Below are positions 25,763 to 35,555 of a DNA stretch of 64,000 bases, piece after piece (positions within the stretch are counted from its first letter, which is position 1; every line of letters begins with the position of its first letter). The position numbers and the translations under genes were made by a program. This DNA is from JAAXHH01 sp965248395 (GTDB lineage: Bacteria > JAAXHH01), in the NCBI GenBank assembly GCA_965248395.1, contig OZ252103.1, positions 682,001 through 746,000 of the forward strand, in the 5' to 3' direction. Under the pieces are notes generated by a model that worked only from the letters and a program-made list of their open reading frames with translations, did not search any database and had not been told where the DNA came from.

Positions 25763-28700
25763 ATGAAGCTCCCTAAAGATCTGCGCTATATCCCGTTGAA
25801 GTACGACGGACTTTGCCTGTCGTGTGCGAGAAACCTCAGGGCTGGAGAGAAGGCGCACTGGTCACCGTCTTCGAAAACAGTCTGGTGTCGGGACTGCGTT
25901 CGTGTGGATTCTAAGTTACGAACCCAATCGGAGAGCGAAGCAGATGGTTCGAGGTCTGTGACAGAGAACAGTAAATTCAAAAGTACAGGCAAGTTAAAAC
26001 CTGTTGGCGTCGACACTTCGCAATCACAGTGGAGACGGCTGTGTCAGTATGCCCAACGATGTGTTGAGGCCGAAGCCGCGAAATCACTGGTGCCGTTTGT
26101 CAAAGAGAAATCCTTATGGTTTACGCATCCTGGTGAAGAGAATCTGGTGGTCGGGCAGTACGACTCAATACCAGCAACAGTCGAACTTGCACAATGTCTG
26201 TCTCAGCCTCGTCGGCGAGACGGTCAATCAATTATATACGGCTGGCCAACAGTTGTTATTACTGATCGCGATAACGCGCCTAAGGTTGCACCCCTTTTTG
26301 TTGTTCATATAGAGCCGGAACGAGACCAGAATGATAAGTGGACTCTCCACGCAAAGGTGGAACCGGAGTTCAATTTGGCCATCACAGCAAGCGGAATCTT
26401 CGATCCTTCGATTACTGAAGATATACAGGACCTGCTTAGTGGTGGCTTGCCGTTTGGGGATGCTGACGCCTTTGCCACCCTAGCCGGTCGAACTGCTGAC
26501 CATCTAGGATTGGTGATGCTGGCACGACTCAACCCGAAGTTGCTCGATACGCAAGTAGCTCGTAAACAAGGTATTTACAACGCCGCGATTTCGGTTGTAG
26601 CAGAGACGTTCGGTGAATACCAGGCTACCCTTCGCGAGGAGCTTCGGCAACTGCAGACTCGCGATGATTGGACGACAACGGCTGCGGCCTTTCTTCTTCC
26701 AAATGGATTAAGGTCGGTGGCGAATAGACGACCCCCACCTGGAACTTTAGCGGCGCCGCTTCCTTGCAATCAGTCACAGGAGGAAACGCTAGAGCAGATC
26801 CGCAGAAAATCCCTGACTGTCGTAACCGGTCCCCCTGGGACAGGAAAAACGCAACTTGTAGTCAATGCCGTTACAAATGCGTGGTTGGACAGCGATAATG
26901 TCCTAGTGACATCGACCAACAATGCTGCAGTTGATGTGGCCGTTGACCGAGCAGAAAGGGACGTTTGTAAGGGTCTGTTGGTCCGCACCGGAAACCGCGA
27001 AGCACGTGAGCAGATTCAGGACCGCATCTTTGCGGCGTCAGCTCAGGCAGAAACCCTACGTGACAACCAATCAATGTTGCGCGCCAAACTGAAGCAGACA
27101 GCAAATGAGCGTGCACTGTTGATTGAGAAACTGGCGCGCCTGGACGAACTAGATAAAGAACAGCTGCAGTCTGCTGAAGAGCGAGAGGAACTCGATCCAG
27201 CCCTAAAAACCACTGCACGAGCACTTTGGGGCCGAGAGGATACTCCAAAACTGTCTATTAGCTCCGGTGAGATAAAGAGGCGAGCGAGACGATTAATGCG
27301 GGCTTGGTTGTTCCTCCGTTTCCGAATACGACGTTTAAGTCGACGGGTAGGCTGTAGCGAAACTACTCCGCTGGAGCACCTTGTCGCCTGGGCTCGGATT
27401 GATCAGCGCATGACAGAGCTAACATCCCAGTTGGAGGTCGGACGAGCTGAACGTAAACTATTGGAGCATGGAATAGGCGACCCAACCGCCAGTATGCGGG
27501 AAGCCAACCAAAAATGGACCTACGCCAGCCTCAGTGTGGTCCGTTCATATGCTGCAGCACGTATCCGTACGGGTGCTGACCGACTAGCAGCGTTTGGCAC
27601 AATACCCCCTAACATCGACAGGTATAGACGCGCCATCGCCAATTCGTTTTCCTATTTACGAGGATGGGCATGCACAGCACTCTCAGCGCATTCCAACTTC
27701 AACTTGGAGTCAGGACTGTTCGACCTTGTGATTGTCGACGAAGCGAGTCAGTGTAGTCTCGCAGCAGTGCTGCCGTTGGCTTACCGGGCAAAACGGTTGG
27801 TTCTTGTGGGTGATCCAAACCAACTGAATCCGATAGTTTCCCTTAGTGACGGTCTTTTACGGGAGATCGCAACACGGACGGGGTTAGACAACGGCGAACT
27901 CCGAGAGCAAGGTATCCACCATAAAGACGGTTCGGCATACCATGCGTTCGAGTTTGCCTCAAGACCCGAAAAACCGATTCTCATTAACGAACACTTTCGC
28001 TGCCATCCCCACATCGCCCGTTGGTTCAATAAGACGTTCTACAATGATGAACTCACGGTACTGACAGACGTCTCTGATACGGACCATCGGGATCGCGCAA
28101 TCTTTTGGTACGATGTCGAGGGTGTCGCTGAGCGACCGAGGACGGGAAGCTGGATAAACCAAGCCGAGGCGGAACAGACGGTGAAGCAACTTCTTCGCAT
28201 ATTAAAGGCCGGCTATAACAACATCGGTGTAGTCGCCCCGTTCGTTGCACAAGCGCAACTCATCGCGAAAATCGCCCTAGGACGCTTGGGACAGGATGTA
28301 CTGGACGACATCAGTTTTGTGAGCGGAACTGCACATCGGCTGCAAGGAGACGAGCGAGAGGCCATTATCTTTTCCTCTGTGCTATCTCCGGGTATGTCAA
28401 AAACAGGCGCCCGCTGGATAGAAAAAGAGCGGAATCTTTTGAATGTTGCTGTAAGCCGCGCCCGACGGGCGCTTATTGTCATCGGCCATCCGTCCATAGG
28501 TGACTTGGGTAGTCCTACACTTTCCTCCCTTCGCGCATACCTGCGCGAAGTGGTCGACAAAAACAAGATTGATGCTGAGATTACCGCAGATGTCCGTACG
28601 GACAGCAGGGCAGAAGTACTAATGCTAGCGGCAATGCAGTTACAGCGCCTCTCGCCTTACGCCAAGCTGAACGTGGAAGGATACGAACTGGATTTTGCTT

Positions 28701-28951
28701 TAATGGAACAGGGAATAAACCTGAACATCGAAGTTGATGGAGATCAACACATGGATATTCGAGGGAGGCAGCGGAGGCAAGATGTCACCCGCGATCGAGT
28801 GCTGTCCAACCTCGGTTGGACGGTCCTACGGGTACCGGCATGGCGATGTTACGAGGAATTAGAATCAGTAATTGACGAAATTAAGAATGCTAGGGATATG
28901 CTATTGCGAAAAACTCCCCATTTGCAGGAAGATAAATCAGGATATAATTAA
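25763..28951 (+). CDS. Superfamily 1 helicase fused to a zinc ribbon and a C-terminal nuclease
   Basis: A 1062-aa protein. Residues 18-45 have two Cys pairs (CLSC and CRDC), probably a zinc ribbon. Residues about 335-920 are a COG1112/Upf1-like SF1 helicase: Walker A GPPGTGKTQ (about 355), VTSTNNAAVDVAV (Ia), VIVDEASQ (II, about 657), LVGDPNQLNP (III), and VSRARRALIVIGH (VI) after GTAHRLQGDE. A charged helical insert follows Walker A. The last 100 residues form a DUF559/MTES_1575-type endonuclease: ELDFALMEQGINLNIEVDGDQH with the R-x-R-D pattern after it. This single-gene helicase-nuclease layout resembles antiviral systems such as Mokosh-type proteins, but with a different nuclease. A defence role is inference. 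Confidence 0.85.
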   Translation: MKLPKDLRYIPLKYDGLCLSCARNLRAGEKAHWSPSSKTVWCRDCVRVDSKLRTQSESEADGSRSVTENSKFKSTGKLKPVGVDTSQSQWRRLCQYAQRCVEAEAAKSLVPFVKEKSLWFTHPGEENLVVGQYDSIPATVELAQCLSQPRRRDGQSIIYGWPTVVITDRDNAPKVAPLFVVHIEPERDQNDKWTLHAKVEPEFNLAITASGIFDPSITEDIQDLLSGGLPFGDADAFATLAGRTADHLGLVMLARLNPKLLDTQVARKQGIYNAAISVVAETFGEYQATLREELRQLQTRDDWTTTAAAFLLPNGLRSVANRRPPPGTLAAPLPCNQSQEETLEQIRRKSLTVVTGPPGTGKTQLVVNAVTNAWLDSDNVLVTSTNNAAVDVAVDRAERDVCKGLLVRTGNREAREQIQDRIFAASAQAETLRDNQSMLRAKLKQTANERALLIEKLARLDELDKEQLQSAEEREELDPALKTTARALWGREDTPKLSISSGEIKRRARRLMRAWLFLRFRIRRLSRRVGCSETTPLEHLVAWARIDQRMTELTSQLEVGRAERKLLEHGIGDPTASMREANQKWTYASLSVVRSYAAARIRTGADRLAAFGTIPPNIDRYRRAIANSFSYLRGWACTALSAHSNFNLESGLFDLVIVDEASQCSLAAVLPLAYRAKRLVLVGDPNQLNPIVSLSDGLLREIATRTGLDNGELREQGIHHKDGSAYHAFEFASRPEKPILINEHFRCHPHIARWFNKTFYNDELTVLTDVSDTDHRDRAIFWYDVEGVAERPRTGSWINQAEAEQTVKQLLRILKAGYNNIGVVAPFVAQAQLIAKIALGRLGQDVLDDISFVSGTAHRLQGDEREAIIFSSVLSPGMSKTGARWIEKERNLLNVAVSRARRALIVIGHPSIGDLGSPTLSSLRAYLREVVDKNKIDAEITADVRTDSRAEVLMLAAMQLQRLSPYAKLNVEGYELDFALMEQGINLNIEVDGDQHMDIRGRQRRQDVTRDRVLSNLGWTVLRVPAWRCYEELESVIDEIKNARDMLLRKTPHLQEDKSGYN

Positions 28952-29063
28952 GGTAAATAGACAAGAAAGAGAGCGGGAAACGACAACTATCCTTGGTCGC
29001 CTCAGCGATGAGCGATCACCGGCCGGTTACATCTCTGAATCTCCCATCGTCACAGCCCGCCTC

Positions 29064-30125
29064 TCATCCGGCCGACAGCCAGTCGATATCGAACAGGGCC
29101 AGCGTGATCGTTTCGTAGGGGTGCTCTTCCCCGCGTTCGTACAGGCAGGCGACGGTCCCTTCTGAGAGCACGGCCAGGGACGAATAGGCGGCCGGTCCGG
29201 GATGCAGGACCCGTCCGTGGGGCCAGGATTCTCCGGTACTGTCGGAAAGGCGCACGGTAAGGTTGCACCGACTGTCCCGGCTGGCCGGATTGGAGAACAG
29301 CAGGCGGTCGCCTTGACCGGGGTTTCGGAAGAGGGCGGCCTGGCAGATCGGTTCGATCAACTCGTCGTCGTGTCGCTGGTCCCTCCAGGTCATCCCGCCG
29401 TCGCCGCTGATGGTGATCTGCCGGGTGCGCGAATCCCGGTCGTAGTTGCGCGTGTTGAGCAGTACGTCGCCGTTTTCGAGCTCGGCGACGCAGCATTCAT
29501 TGACCTGGTCCCTGGAAGTCGTTCCGCCCATCTTCCAGTTTTCCCCGTGGTCGTCGCTGTAGACGACATGGGAATAGTAGCGTTTGGTGCCGGCCTCGAT
29601 ATGGTCGCAGGGAATCAGCAGCCTGCCCGAGGAAAGCCGAATGCCGTTGCCCGGACCGGTGGCGTACCATGTCCAGTCCGCGCGCTTGGCGGTGGCGGTG
29701 ATATCCAGGGGGTCTCGCCACGTGAAGCCGTCGTCCCCGCTGGCCGTGACCCATACGGTCCGCGAGCCCTGGCTCGTTTCATCGATGATCATGGATTCGT
29801 GGTCGATACCCAGGTTGTGGGTCATCAACAGCCATACGGTCCCGGTCTCCCCGTCGACCACCGGGCAGGGATTGCCGCAGGTGTTTCCGGCGTCCCTCCA
29901 TACCACCTCCTGGCCCGACCAGGTGCGTCCGGCGTCCTCGCTGCGCTTCACCAGCATATCGATATCGCCGGTGTCGTTTCTGCCGTTCCTCCGGCCTTCG
30001 CAGAAAGCGAGTACCGTTCCCCCGGTCGTGACGACGATCGCGGGAATGCGGTAGGTATGGTATCCATCCGCGCCGCTGGTCCAGATTACGGATTGTTCAC
30101 AGGCGCCGTTCATGATGTATTCCAT
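29064..30125 (-). CDS. Exo-alpha-sialidase (BNR/Asp-box, GH33-like)
   Basis: A 353-aa six-blade propeller enzyme. YRIP (Arg26) is the first arginine of the carboxylate-binding triad. RNDTGDIDMLVKRS includes the likely acid Asp. Four Asp boxes are visible: SEDAGRTW, SGDDGFTW, SDDHGENW and SGDGGMTW. The nucleophile region is AYSSLAVLSEGTVACLYERG. It should release terminal sialic or related acidic sugars. No clear signal peptide is seen, so it may act in the cytoplasm or be exported by another route. It lies 45 bases after the DUF6785-type gene on the same strand, suggesting co-transcription. The ATG at 30113 is an alternative start. Confidence 0.85.
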   Translation of the reverse strand: MEYIMNGACEQSVIWTSGADGYHTYRIPAIVVTTGGTVLAFCEGRRNGRNDTGDIDMLVKRSEDAGRTWSGQEVVWRDAGNTCGNPCPVVDGETGTVWLLMTHNLGIDHESMIIDETSQGSRTVWVTASGDDGFTWRDPLDITATAKRADWTWYATGPGNGIRLSSGRLLIPCDHIEAGTKRYYSHVVYSDDHGENWKMGGTTSRDQVNECCVAELENGDVLLNTRNYDRDSRTRQITISGDGGMTWRDQRHDDELIEPICQAALFRNPGQGDRLLFSNPASRDSRCNLTVRLSDSTGESWPHGRVLHPGPAAYSSLAVLSEGTVACLYERGEEHPYETITLALFDIDWLSAG

Positions 30126-30170
30126 GTATGGATGGCGATGACGTGTCCCCGTGGCCGGCTCTCATCGTTT

Positions 30171-32123
30171 TCAGTTGAATATGATGTGTCCCGTAATACC
30201 CGTCAATCCATCTATGATGACCCAGAAACCCGCGCTGACGAACTCGCCGAGGATCAGTCCCAGGAAGAAGGGCAGCATCTTGCGATAGATATCGATTCCG
30301 CCGTACTTGAGGATGAGTCCCTTGAGCATCCAGGCCAGAAAAATGGAGAACCACGCGGTGAGGAGCGGGGTGGACGCACCCACTGGAAACCCGATGAAAT
30401 GGAGGGGCCACCAGATGAACTTCTGCCGCAGGAACATCAGCGCCCACATGATGGCGGCGCCCAGTCCGAAGAAGAACCACCGTCCGGAGGGTTCGGACGT
30501 GGATGTAATGGTGGTCGCGTAATAGCTGAACCGGTTCTGCTGAAGTTCACCGAAGAAATGCCAGTTGAGGTTGATGCCCCCGTATTCGTACGCCAGGTAC
30601 ATGACGGTATAGATCGAGCCGGCCAGGCTGCTCAGAATGGCCAGGCCGATGGCAGCGGTCAGCCAGCGCTGGTTCCGGATCCTCGCCGTGTCGGCCAGTT
30701 TCAGACCATTGGCCATGGACGGCATGATCAGCGTGCGCGTGTGGGTGAACCAGAACCGGGTCAACCCGATTGCCACCAGGTTCCGCGCGCCGAGAAAGGG
30801 TCCAGTGAATCCGTGGATCATGAACTCTTGGGGATTGAACGTTTCCGCAAAAATCAAGCCGCCTTCCGCCACGATCCGCGCGAAACCGATATAAACCGCC
30901 AGCACCAGGATCAGCAGTATGACCGCCAGCCAGGGGGAGAGGCCAATCATCCACAGCCATCCGAGAAGGAACAGCATGCCCAGTCCTCCTCCGATCACGG
31001 CGAACCGGTAGGAAAGACATTCGTTGGCATCGTCCTTGCTTCCCCCCTTGAATACCCCGCCCAGGATCTCGCGGATATGCCCCCGGGCCAGCCAGAGGCT
31101 GAACAGGGCCAGGACCAGCAGCGCCCCGAACATCTGGTACTCGCCCGGCAGGGTCGTACTGCCCGCCAGGTCGACGCCGAAGGTCGCGTTGGTTAGGTTC
31201 TGTATCCGGCCGATGAGAAAAAAGAGCCAGAGACTGAAGGAAATCTCGAGGCTGAGGAGATAGGCGAATCCCAGCAGCGGGAAAGACAGGTTGATGGGCA
31301 AGACAAGCTGGTTGTTGAAGAGGCCGATGGATTCCTGGAAGTAGATGGTGGGGAAGAAGTAGATATAGTTGTGTATGCTGTTCCACGCGTTGATCAGGAA
31401 GGGTATGGCGAAACCCGCCCACATCATCCGGTTCCGGAAGAACGGCGCCAGGCGCGATTGTGATCCGTCTTCGCCCGGGTCGATCATCTCGGCCGGCAGC
31501 TTGACCAGGGGGAAGATGAGGCGTTCCCGTTCCACCCACTGCTTGCGCAGGATGACGGTGATGCAGAACACCACGAAGTACAGCACCAGGATGAAGCTGA
31601 GCCATGCGGCGAGTGGAACGGCCCATTCGCCCCACGGGATGTCTCCGCCCCGGGGCAGGCCTTCGAAGAACGACCGGACGGCCTCGGGGTCCTGGGGCAT
31701 CAGCCAGGGTTCGACATGAGGACCTACGCTGTCGAGCCAGCGGTTTTCCGGCGTGGCGTAGTACATGGAAGCCATGGCCGGAAGCAGGACCTCGGTCAGT
31801 CCGTAAGAAGGAATGGCCGACGCGATGAGCGACATGATATATACGACGGCCAGCTCACCCTGCGTGAGCGCGTGCTCCGGAGACCACGTCCGAAGGAGCG
31901 TGTTAACGATTCCGACGAGCACGGCAAAGAGAAAGACTACGCCGATGGGCGTGAAGTTGCTGCCCAGGTACGATCCCTGGATGATCATGTTGGAGTAGGG
32001 GTCGGCGATCCCCAGGATCAGCGAGCAGGCCATGCCAACGGCCACGGCGCGCGGAGTGACCATCTCCCTTGGCGTGGAGACGTGGCGTCCTTCCCGGGCT
32101 GTTCCTGGATGGGTGACCGACAT
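30171..32123 (-). CDS. DUF6785/DUF6784-type multi-spanning membrane protein
   Basis: About 650 aa with 12 or more membrane helices (ILGIADPYSNMIIQGSYLG; PLAAWLSFILVLYFVVFCIT). It carries the family blocks RKQWVERERLIFPLVKLP, YLLSLEISFSLWLFFLIGR, FARIVAEGGLIFAETFNPQ and GFPVGASTPLLTAWFSIFLAWMLK. The family is large, membrane-bound and functionally unassigned; its shape recalls oligopeptide or amino-acid transporters. The internal ATG at 32123 is preferred, with GAAAGG upstream. The sialidase gene follows it, and the same pairing recurs at 42120-49211, so a role in glycan uptake is an inference. Confidence 0.8.
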   Translation of the reverse strand: MSVTHPGTAREGRHVSTPREMVTPRAVAVGMACSLILGIADPYSNMIIQGSYLGSNFTPIGVVFLFAVLVGIVNTLLRTWSPEHALTQGELAVVYIMSLIASAIPSYGLTEVLLPAMASMYYATPENRWLDSVGPHVEPWLMPQDPEAVRSFFEGLPRGGDIPWGEWAVPLAAWLSFILVLYFVVFCITVILRKQWVERERLIFPLVKLPAEMIDPGEDGSQSRLAPFFRNRMMWAGFAIPFLINAWNSIHNYIYFFPTIYFQESIGLFNNQLVLPINLSFPLLGFAYLLSLEISFSLWLFFLIGRIQNLTNATFGVDLAGSTTLPGEYQMFGALLVLALFSLWLARGHIREILGGVFKGGSKDDANECLSYRFAVIGGGLGMLFLLGWLWMIGLSPWLAVILLILVLAVYIGFARIVAEGGLIFAETFNPQEFMIHGFTGPFLGARNLVAIGLTRFWFTHTRTLIMPSMANGLKLADTARIRNQRWLTAAIGLAILSSLAGSIYTVMYLAYEYGGINLNWHFFGELQQNRFSYYATTITSTSEPSGRWFFFGLGAAIMWALMFLRQKFIWWPLHFIGFPVGASTPLLTAWFSIFLAWMLKGLILKYGGIDIYRKMLPFFLGLILGEFVSAGFWVIIDGLTGITGHIIFN

Positions 32124-32314
32124 GGGTAAGCCTTTCGGGCCGGCGTGTTTCAAGCATCACGCACGTCGGTCATCGGGGACGACCGGTGAAGGGAAATGGT
32201 ATAGCCGTTTGAAGGCCGATGTCAAGGGTAATGTCTGCGCCGAAGGTGAACAGTCTACGGGGTTCCGGAAGTTAAACTTGACGCTGCCCCGCTCCTCGCT
32301 TACGGTTGTAATCC

Positions 32315-32818
32315 ATGATACTGACCAGTTCACAGAATCCCCGTATCAAGGGCATTCGCGCCCTGTCACAGCGCAGGAAACGCCAGGAGACCGGACTGTT
32401 CTTCGCGGAAGGGATACGCCTCGCAGCCGAGGCCGTGGGCGAGGCGGGGGTCATCCTGCTGGGCGACACGGCGGACCCCTACGACCCCGCGGCTGTCCGG
32501 GGCAGCATGGGGTCTATCTTCTCGCAGCATATCGTCCGCACTTCGCTCGAAGCGCTGGTCCAGTGGAAGCACCGATTCAACGTACCGATAATCGGCGCTT
32601 CGGACGCGGCGGCGACCGACTACCGGAAAGCAGACTATGCCCCGCCCGTCCTGATGTGCCTGGGCGGCGAACAACACGGTCTATCGAAAGAACTCCTGGA
32701 TGCCTGCGACACCGTCGTGCGCATTCCCATGGTCGGACGCGCAGATTCGTTGAACTTGGCCGTGGCCGCGGGCGTGGTGCTGTACGAGGTGTTCAACCGG
32801 GTCGGGGAAGGGGTGTAA
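32315..32818 (+). CDS. TrmH/SpoU RNA methyltransferase with internal deletion
   Basis: A 167-aa protein, about 100 residues shorter than relatives. The N-terminal SpoU substrate-binding start is present (SSQNPRIKGIRALSQRRKRQ, LFFAEGIRLAAEAV). The sequence then jumps straight to GVILLGDTADPYDPAAVRGS in the middle of the SPOUT domain. The missing part carries motif 1 (N-x-G-x3-R-T). Motifs 2 (CLGGEQHGLS) and 3 (IPMVGRADSLNLAVAAGVVLYE) remain. The reading frame is kept. Without motif 1 the knot that binds SAM should be incomplete, so it is probably inactive. Relatives 2'-O-methylate rRNA or tRNA. Confidence 0.8.
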   Translation: MILTSSQNPRIKGIRALSQRRKRQETGLFFAEGIRLAAEAVGEAGVILLGDTADPYDPAAVRGSMGSIFSQHIVRTSLEALVQWKHRFNVPIIGASDAAATDYRKADYAPPVLMCLGGEQHGLSKELLDACDTVVRIPMVGRADSLNLAVAAGVVLYEVFNRVGEGV

Positions 32819-33072
32819 GTGCGGTGGAGATTTCTGGAGCTAACTGGTTTGAGGTTTAAAAGCATGGCGTTTTCGATTTCACCTGATCACCTGATTTCAG
32901 ACCAATAACTGAACTTGACTTAGCGTACTGTGTATATTTGCGAAGGCAATACCTCTTGATTTCGGATGAGAATATGGCTTACATCATCTTTTGCACGCTA
33001 CAGTAGTATATTGTCAATCATTAGGATAAAACCTTTGAGGATCGTTATCGCCCACCGCGCCGGAAGGATACC

Positions 33073-34326
33073 GTGTTAAACAGCCCGGAAGAACTGCTGC
33101 GGAGGATACGCCTTGGGGAAGATACGTCGCTGGAATTCAAAGAAGTACGGCTCAGCGACAACCGGATTTCCGGTCCCGGGCGCGACGATCTGGCGAACGA
33201 GATGGCAGCAATCACCAATACCCGCGACGGCGTACTCGTTCTGGGCGTGAATGATACTACAAGAGACGTCGTTGGCATACCGGACAACCGTCTCGACGCT
33301 GTCGAACGCTACGTTTACGAAGTGTGTAATGAAAGCATAACGCCACCACTCCCGTTTCGTTCATTTCGCATGCAACTTCCTGATACCACGGGAGAGATGC
33401 GAACCGTGCTTACTATAGAAATCCCACGTAGCCTGTTTGTCCACCGAAGTCCGGGCGGATATTACTTTCGGCAGGGAAGCTCAAAGCGAGAAATGCCGCC
33501 GGAATACCTTGCGAGGCTGTTCCAGCAGCGAAGTCAGGCTCGTGTGATTCGATTCGAAGAGCAATCAGTTCTCCAATCGAGTATTGATGACCTGTCCGAA
33601 GAACTCCGGTCCAATTATACTACCCGATCCGACGAACCCGGCGACTTAGTGCTGCTTAAACGGGGGCTTCTGTCGAAGGACGAGACGGGATCCGTTAGAG
33701 CCTCCGTCGCTGGTGTGCTGTTTTGTTGTGATGGACCGGAACGGTTTCTGCCCAACGCGTATATCGAAGCGGTGCGTTATCGTGGGGTATATCAGGATTC
33801 CAATTTCCAGATAGATGCTCGGAAGATACGTGGCCCGGTGAACCATCAGATCGACCAGGCGATGGACTTTCTCTGGCGAAACCAGACGGTCTCGGCCGTA
33901 AAAAGGCCGCATCGAATCGAGACCTGGCAATTCAGCGAAAGAGCCGTTTTCGAGGCGATCGTCAATGCCGTGGCTCACCGCGATTACTCGATTTCCAATT
34001 CGAAAATCCGGTTCTTCATGTTTGATGACAGGCTGGAGATCTACTCGCCCGGCGCTCTTCCGAATACGGTAACCGTTGATAGTCTGGCACTACGTCAGGC
34101 TACCCGTAACGAGTTGATTACGAGTTTGCTTGCAGAGACTCCGGTGGCGGACACTCCAAGAAATGGAGGGCGCGGTTTCTACATGGAAAAAAGGGGAGAC
34201 GGCGTGCCAGTAATCTTAGGCGAGAGTGAAAAGCTATCGGGAAAGAAGCCTGTATATCGTCTGATCGACGATTCTGAACTGCTGCTTACCATTTATTCTT
34301 CTTTGCCAATCGAAAATCTAAGCTGA
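33073..34326 (+). CDS. AlbA_2/Schlafen-like, RecG-related transcriptional regulator (COG2865)
   Basis: A 417-aa protein. Residues 1-120 are an AlbA_2 domain (EDTSLEFKEV; IANTRDG-like block DGVLVLGVND), a putative DNA- or nucleotide-binding module. GGYYFRQGSSKREMPPEYLARLFQQRS follows. The C-terminal half contains an HATPase_c_4-type domain: RAVFEAIVNAVAHRDYSI and LEIYSPGALPNTVT. This layout is that of proteins annotated as ATP-binding or helicase-related regulators, often near toxin genes or phage. The flanks are AT-richer, so the gene may have been acquired. The partner is unknown. Confidence 0.8.
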   Translation: MLNSPEELLRRIRLGEDTSLEFKEVRLSDNRISGPGRDDLANEMAAITNTRDGVLVLGVNDTTRDVVGIPDNRLDAVERYVYEVCNESITPPLPFRSFRMQLPDTTGEMRTVLTIEIPRSLFVHRSPGGYYFRQGSSKREMPPEYLARLFQQRSQARVIRFEEQSVLQSSIDDLSEELRSNYTTRSDEPGDLVLLKRGLLSKDETGSVRASVAGVLFCCDGPERFLPNAYIEAVRYRGVYQDSNFQIDARKIRGPVNHQIDQAMDFLWRNQTVSAVKRPHRIETWQFSERAVFEAIVNAVAHRDYSISNSKIRFFMFDDRLEIYSPGALPNTVTVDSLALRQATRNELITSLLAETPVADTPRNGGRGFYMEKRGDGVPVILGESEKLSGKKPVYRLIDDSELLLTIYSSLPIENLS

Positions 34327-34397
34327 TCGGGAGCTATTCCTATCCGGTTTCCCTTGCCGGTATATCCAGATTTATCCAAACTCAGAGAGGTTCTCCC

Positions 34398-35537
34398 ATG
34401 CCTGTTACCCGCCGCGCTTTCCTGGAAACATCGGCCCTCGCGCTGACCGGCCTCGCCGCGTCCTCAAAAGTCCACGCCGCTCCCGTCCCGGCGGACCAGG
34501 CTTCCGCTCCCGCGCCGCCCACGGTGGTAGCCTCGCGTAACGGCATTCGCGGCGTCGCCAGGGCCTACGAGATGATGACAAAGGACCAAACCGATCCCCT
34601 CGACGCGGTGATCGCGGGGGTGAACATACAGGAACTGGATCCCAATGACCAGTCCGTGGGGTACGGTGGCCGGCCCAACGCCGACGGCGTAGTGACGCTG
34701 GACGCCTCTGTTATGCACGGACCCACGAGGCGGGCCGGCTCGGTCGCCGCACTGGAGGACATCGCCTCGGCGTCGCTGCTGGCCAAGGCGATCATGGACT
34801 ATACCGATCACATAATGCTGGTAGGTGCAGGGGCGAAACGCTTTGCCCTCGACCTGGGTTTCAAGGAACAGGACCTGCTCACAGAGGAAAGCCGACAGGA
34901 CTGGCTGCGCTGGAGGTCCCAACTCAATCCGGACGACGATTGGCTCGACCACGAGGACGACATCGTGATCGAACGGCCGGGCGGCACGATCAACATGTGC
35001 GGCGTGGACGCCAACGGCGATATCGGCAGCGTTACGACCACGAGCGGATTGTCCTGGAAGATCCCGGGCCGCGTGGGCGACAGTCCCATCATCGGTACTG
35101 GTCAGTACTGCGACAACAACGTAGGCGCCGCCGGATCCACGGGCCGTGGCGAAGCGAACATCAAGGTATGCGGAGCCTTCCTGACCGTGGAGTTCATGCG
35201 TCAGGGCAAGTCGCCTCAGGAAGCCTGCCTGGCCACGCTCGAGCGGGCCGTGGCCATGACGGAGGACCGGCTGCTTGACGGTAAGGGCCGCCCCCTGTTC
35301 AGCCTGAATTTCTATGCCGTGGCCAAGGACGGCCGGTTCGGCGGAGCGACCATGTACCAGTACCCGGACGAGTATCTCGAAGTGCTCCCGGGTAGGGGAA
35401 GTTACGCCGTGGCCAATGCGGACGGCGCGCGCCATGAACCCCTGGCGTATGTATATGACAATACGCAGCTTCCCGCTTCGCTAAAGGAAAGTATGATGGA
35501 GCGCGTGGAGAGGATCAAGAACGAGCGGTCACGGTAG
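34398..35537 (+). CDS. Tat-exported N4-(beta-N-acetylglucosaminyl)-L-asparaginase
   Basis: A 379-aa Ntn-hydrolase. A twin-arginine signal (TRRAFLETSALALTGLAAS) directs folded export to the periplasm. The self-cleaving nucleophile lies in GGTINMCGVDANGDIG (Thr197); the residue before it is Gly rather than the Asp of well-studied enzymes. TTTSGLSWK and GRVGDSPIIGTG, then GAAGSTGRGE, are the substrate-binding blocks. The enzyme removes the Asn-linked GlcNAc in the last step of glycoprotein breakdown. It fits with the sialidases nearby as part of glycoprotein use. The PhyH gene follows after 18 bases. Confidence 0.88.
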   Translation: MPVTRRAFLETSALALTGLAASSKVHAAPVPADQASAPAPPTVVASRNGIRGVARAYEMMTKDQTDPLDAVIAGVNIQELDPNDQSVGYGGRPNADGVVTLDASVMHGPTRRAGSVAALEDIASASLLAKAIMDYTDHIMLVGAGAKRFALDLGFKEQDLLTEESRQDWLRWRSQLNPDDDWLDHEDDIVIERPGGTINMCGVDANGDIGSVTTTSGLSWKIPGRVGDSPIIGTGQYCDNNVGAAGSTGRGEANIKVCGAFLTVEFMRQGKSPQEACLATLERAVAMTEDRLLDGKGRPLFSLNFYAVAKDGRFGGATMYQYPDEYLEVLPGRGSYAVANADGARHEPLAYVYDNTQLPASLKESMMERVERIKNERSR

Positions 35538-35555
35538 GATTCACCGAGGAACGAT

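Noticed and set aside
29202..31196. A 664-codon plus-strand ORF opposite the sialidase and DUF6785 genes
   Set aside because: It spans two well-supported minus-strand genes and their gap, and its composition (many Gly, Gln, Pro, Arg) is typical of antisense frames.
34464..35435. A 323-codon minus-strand ORF opposite the asparaginase
   Set aside because: The plus-strand protein has a Tat signal and all catalytic blocks; the opposite frame has none.
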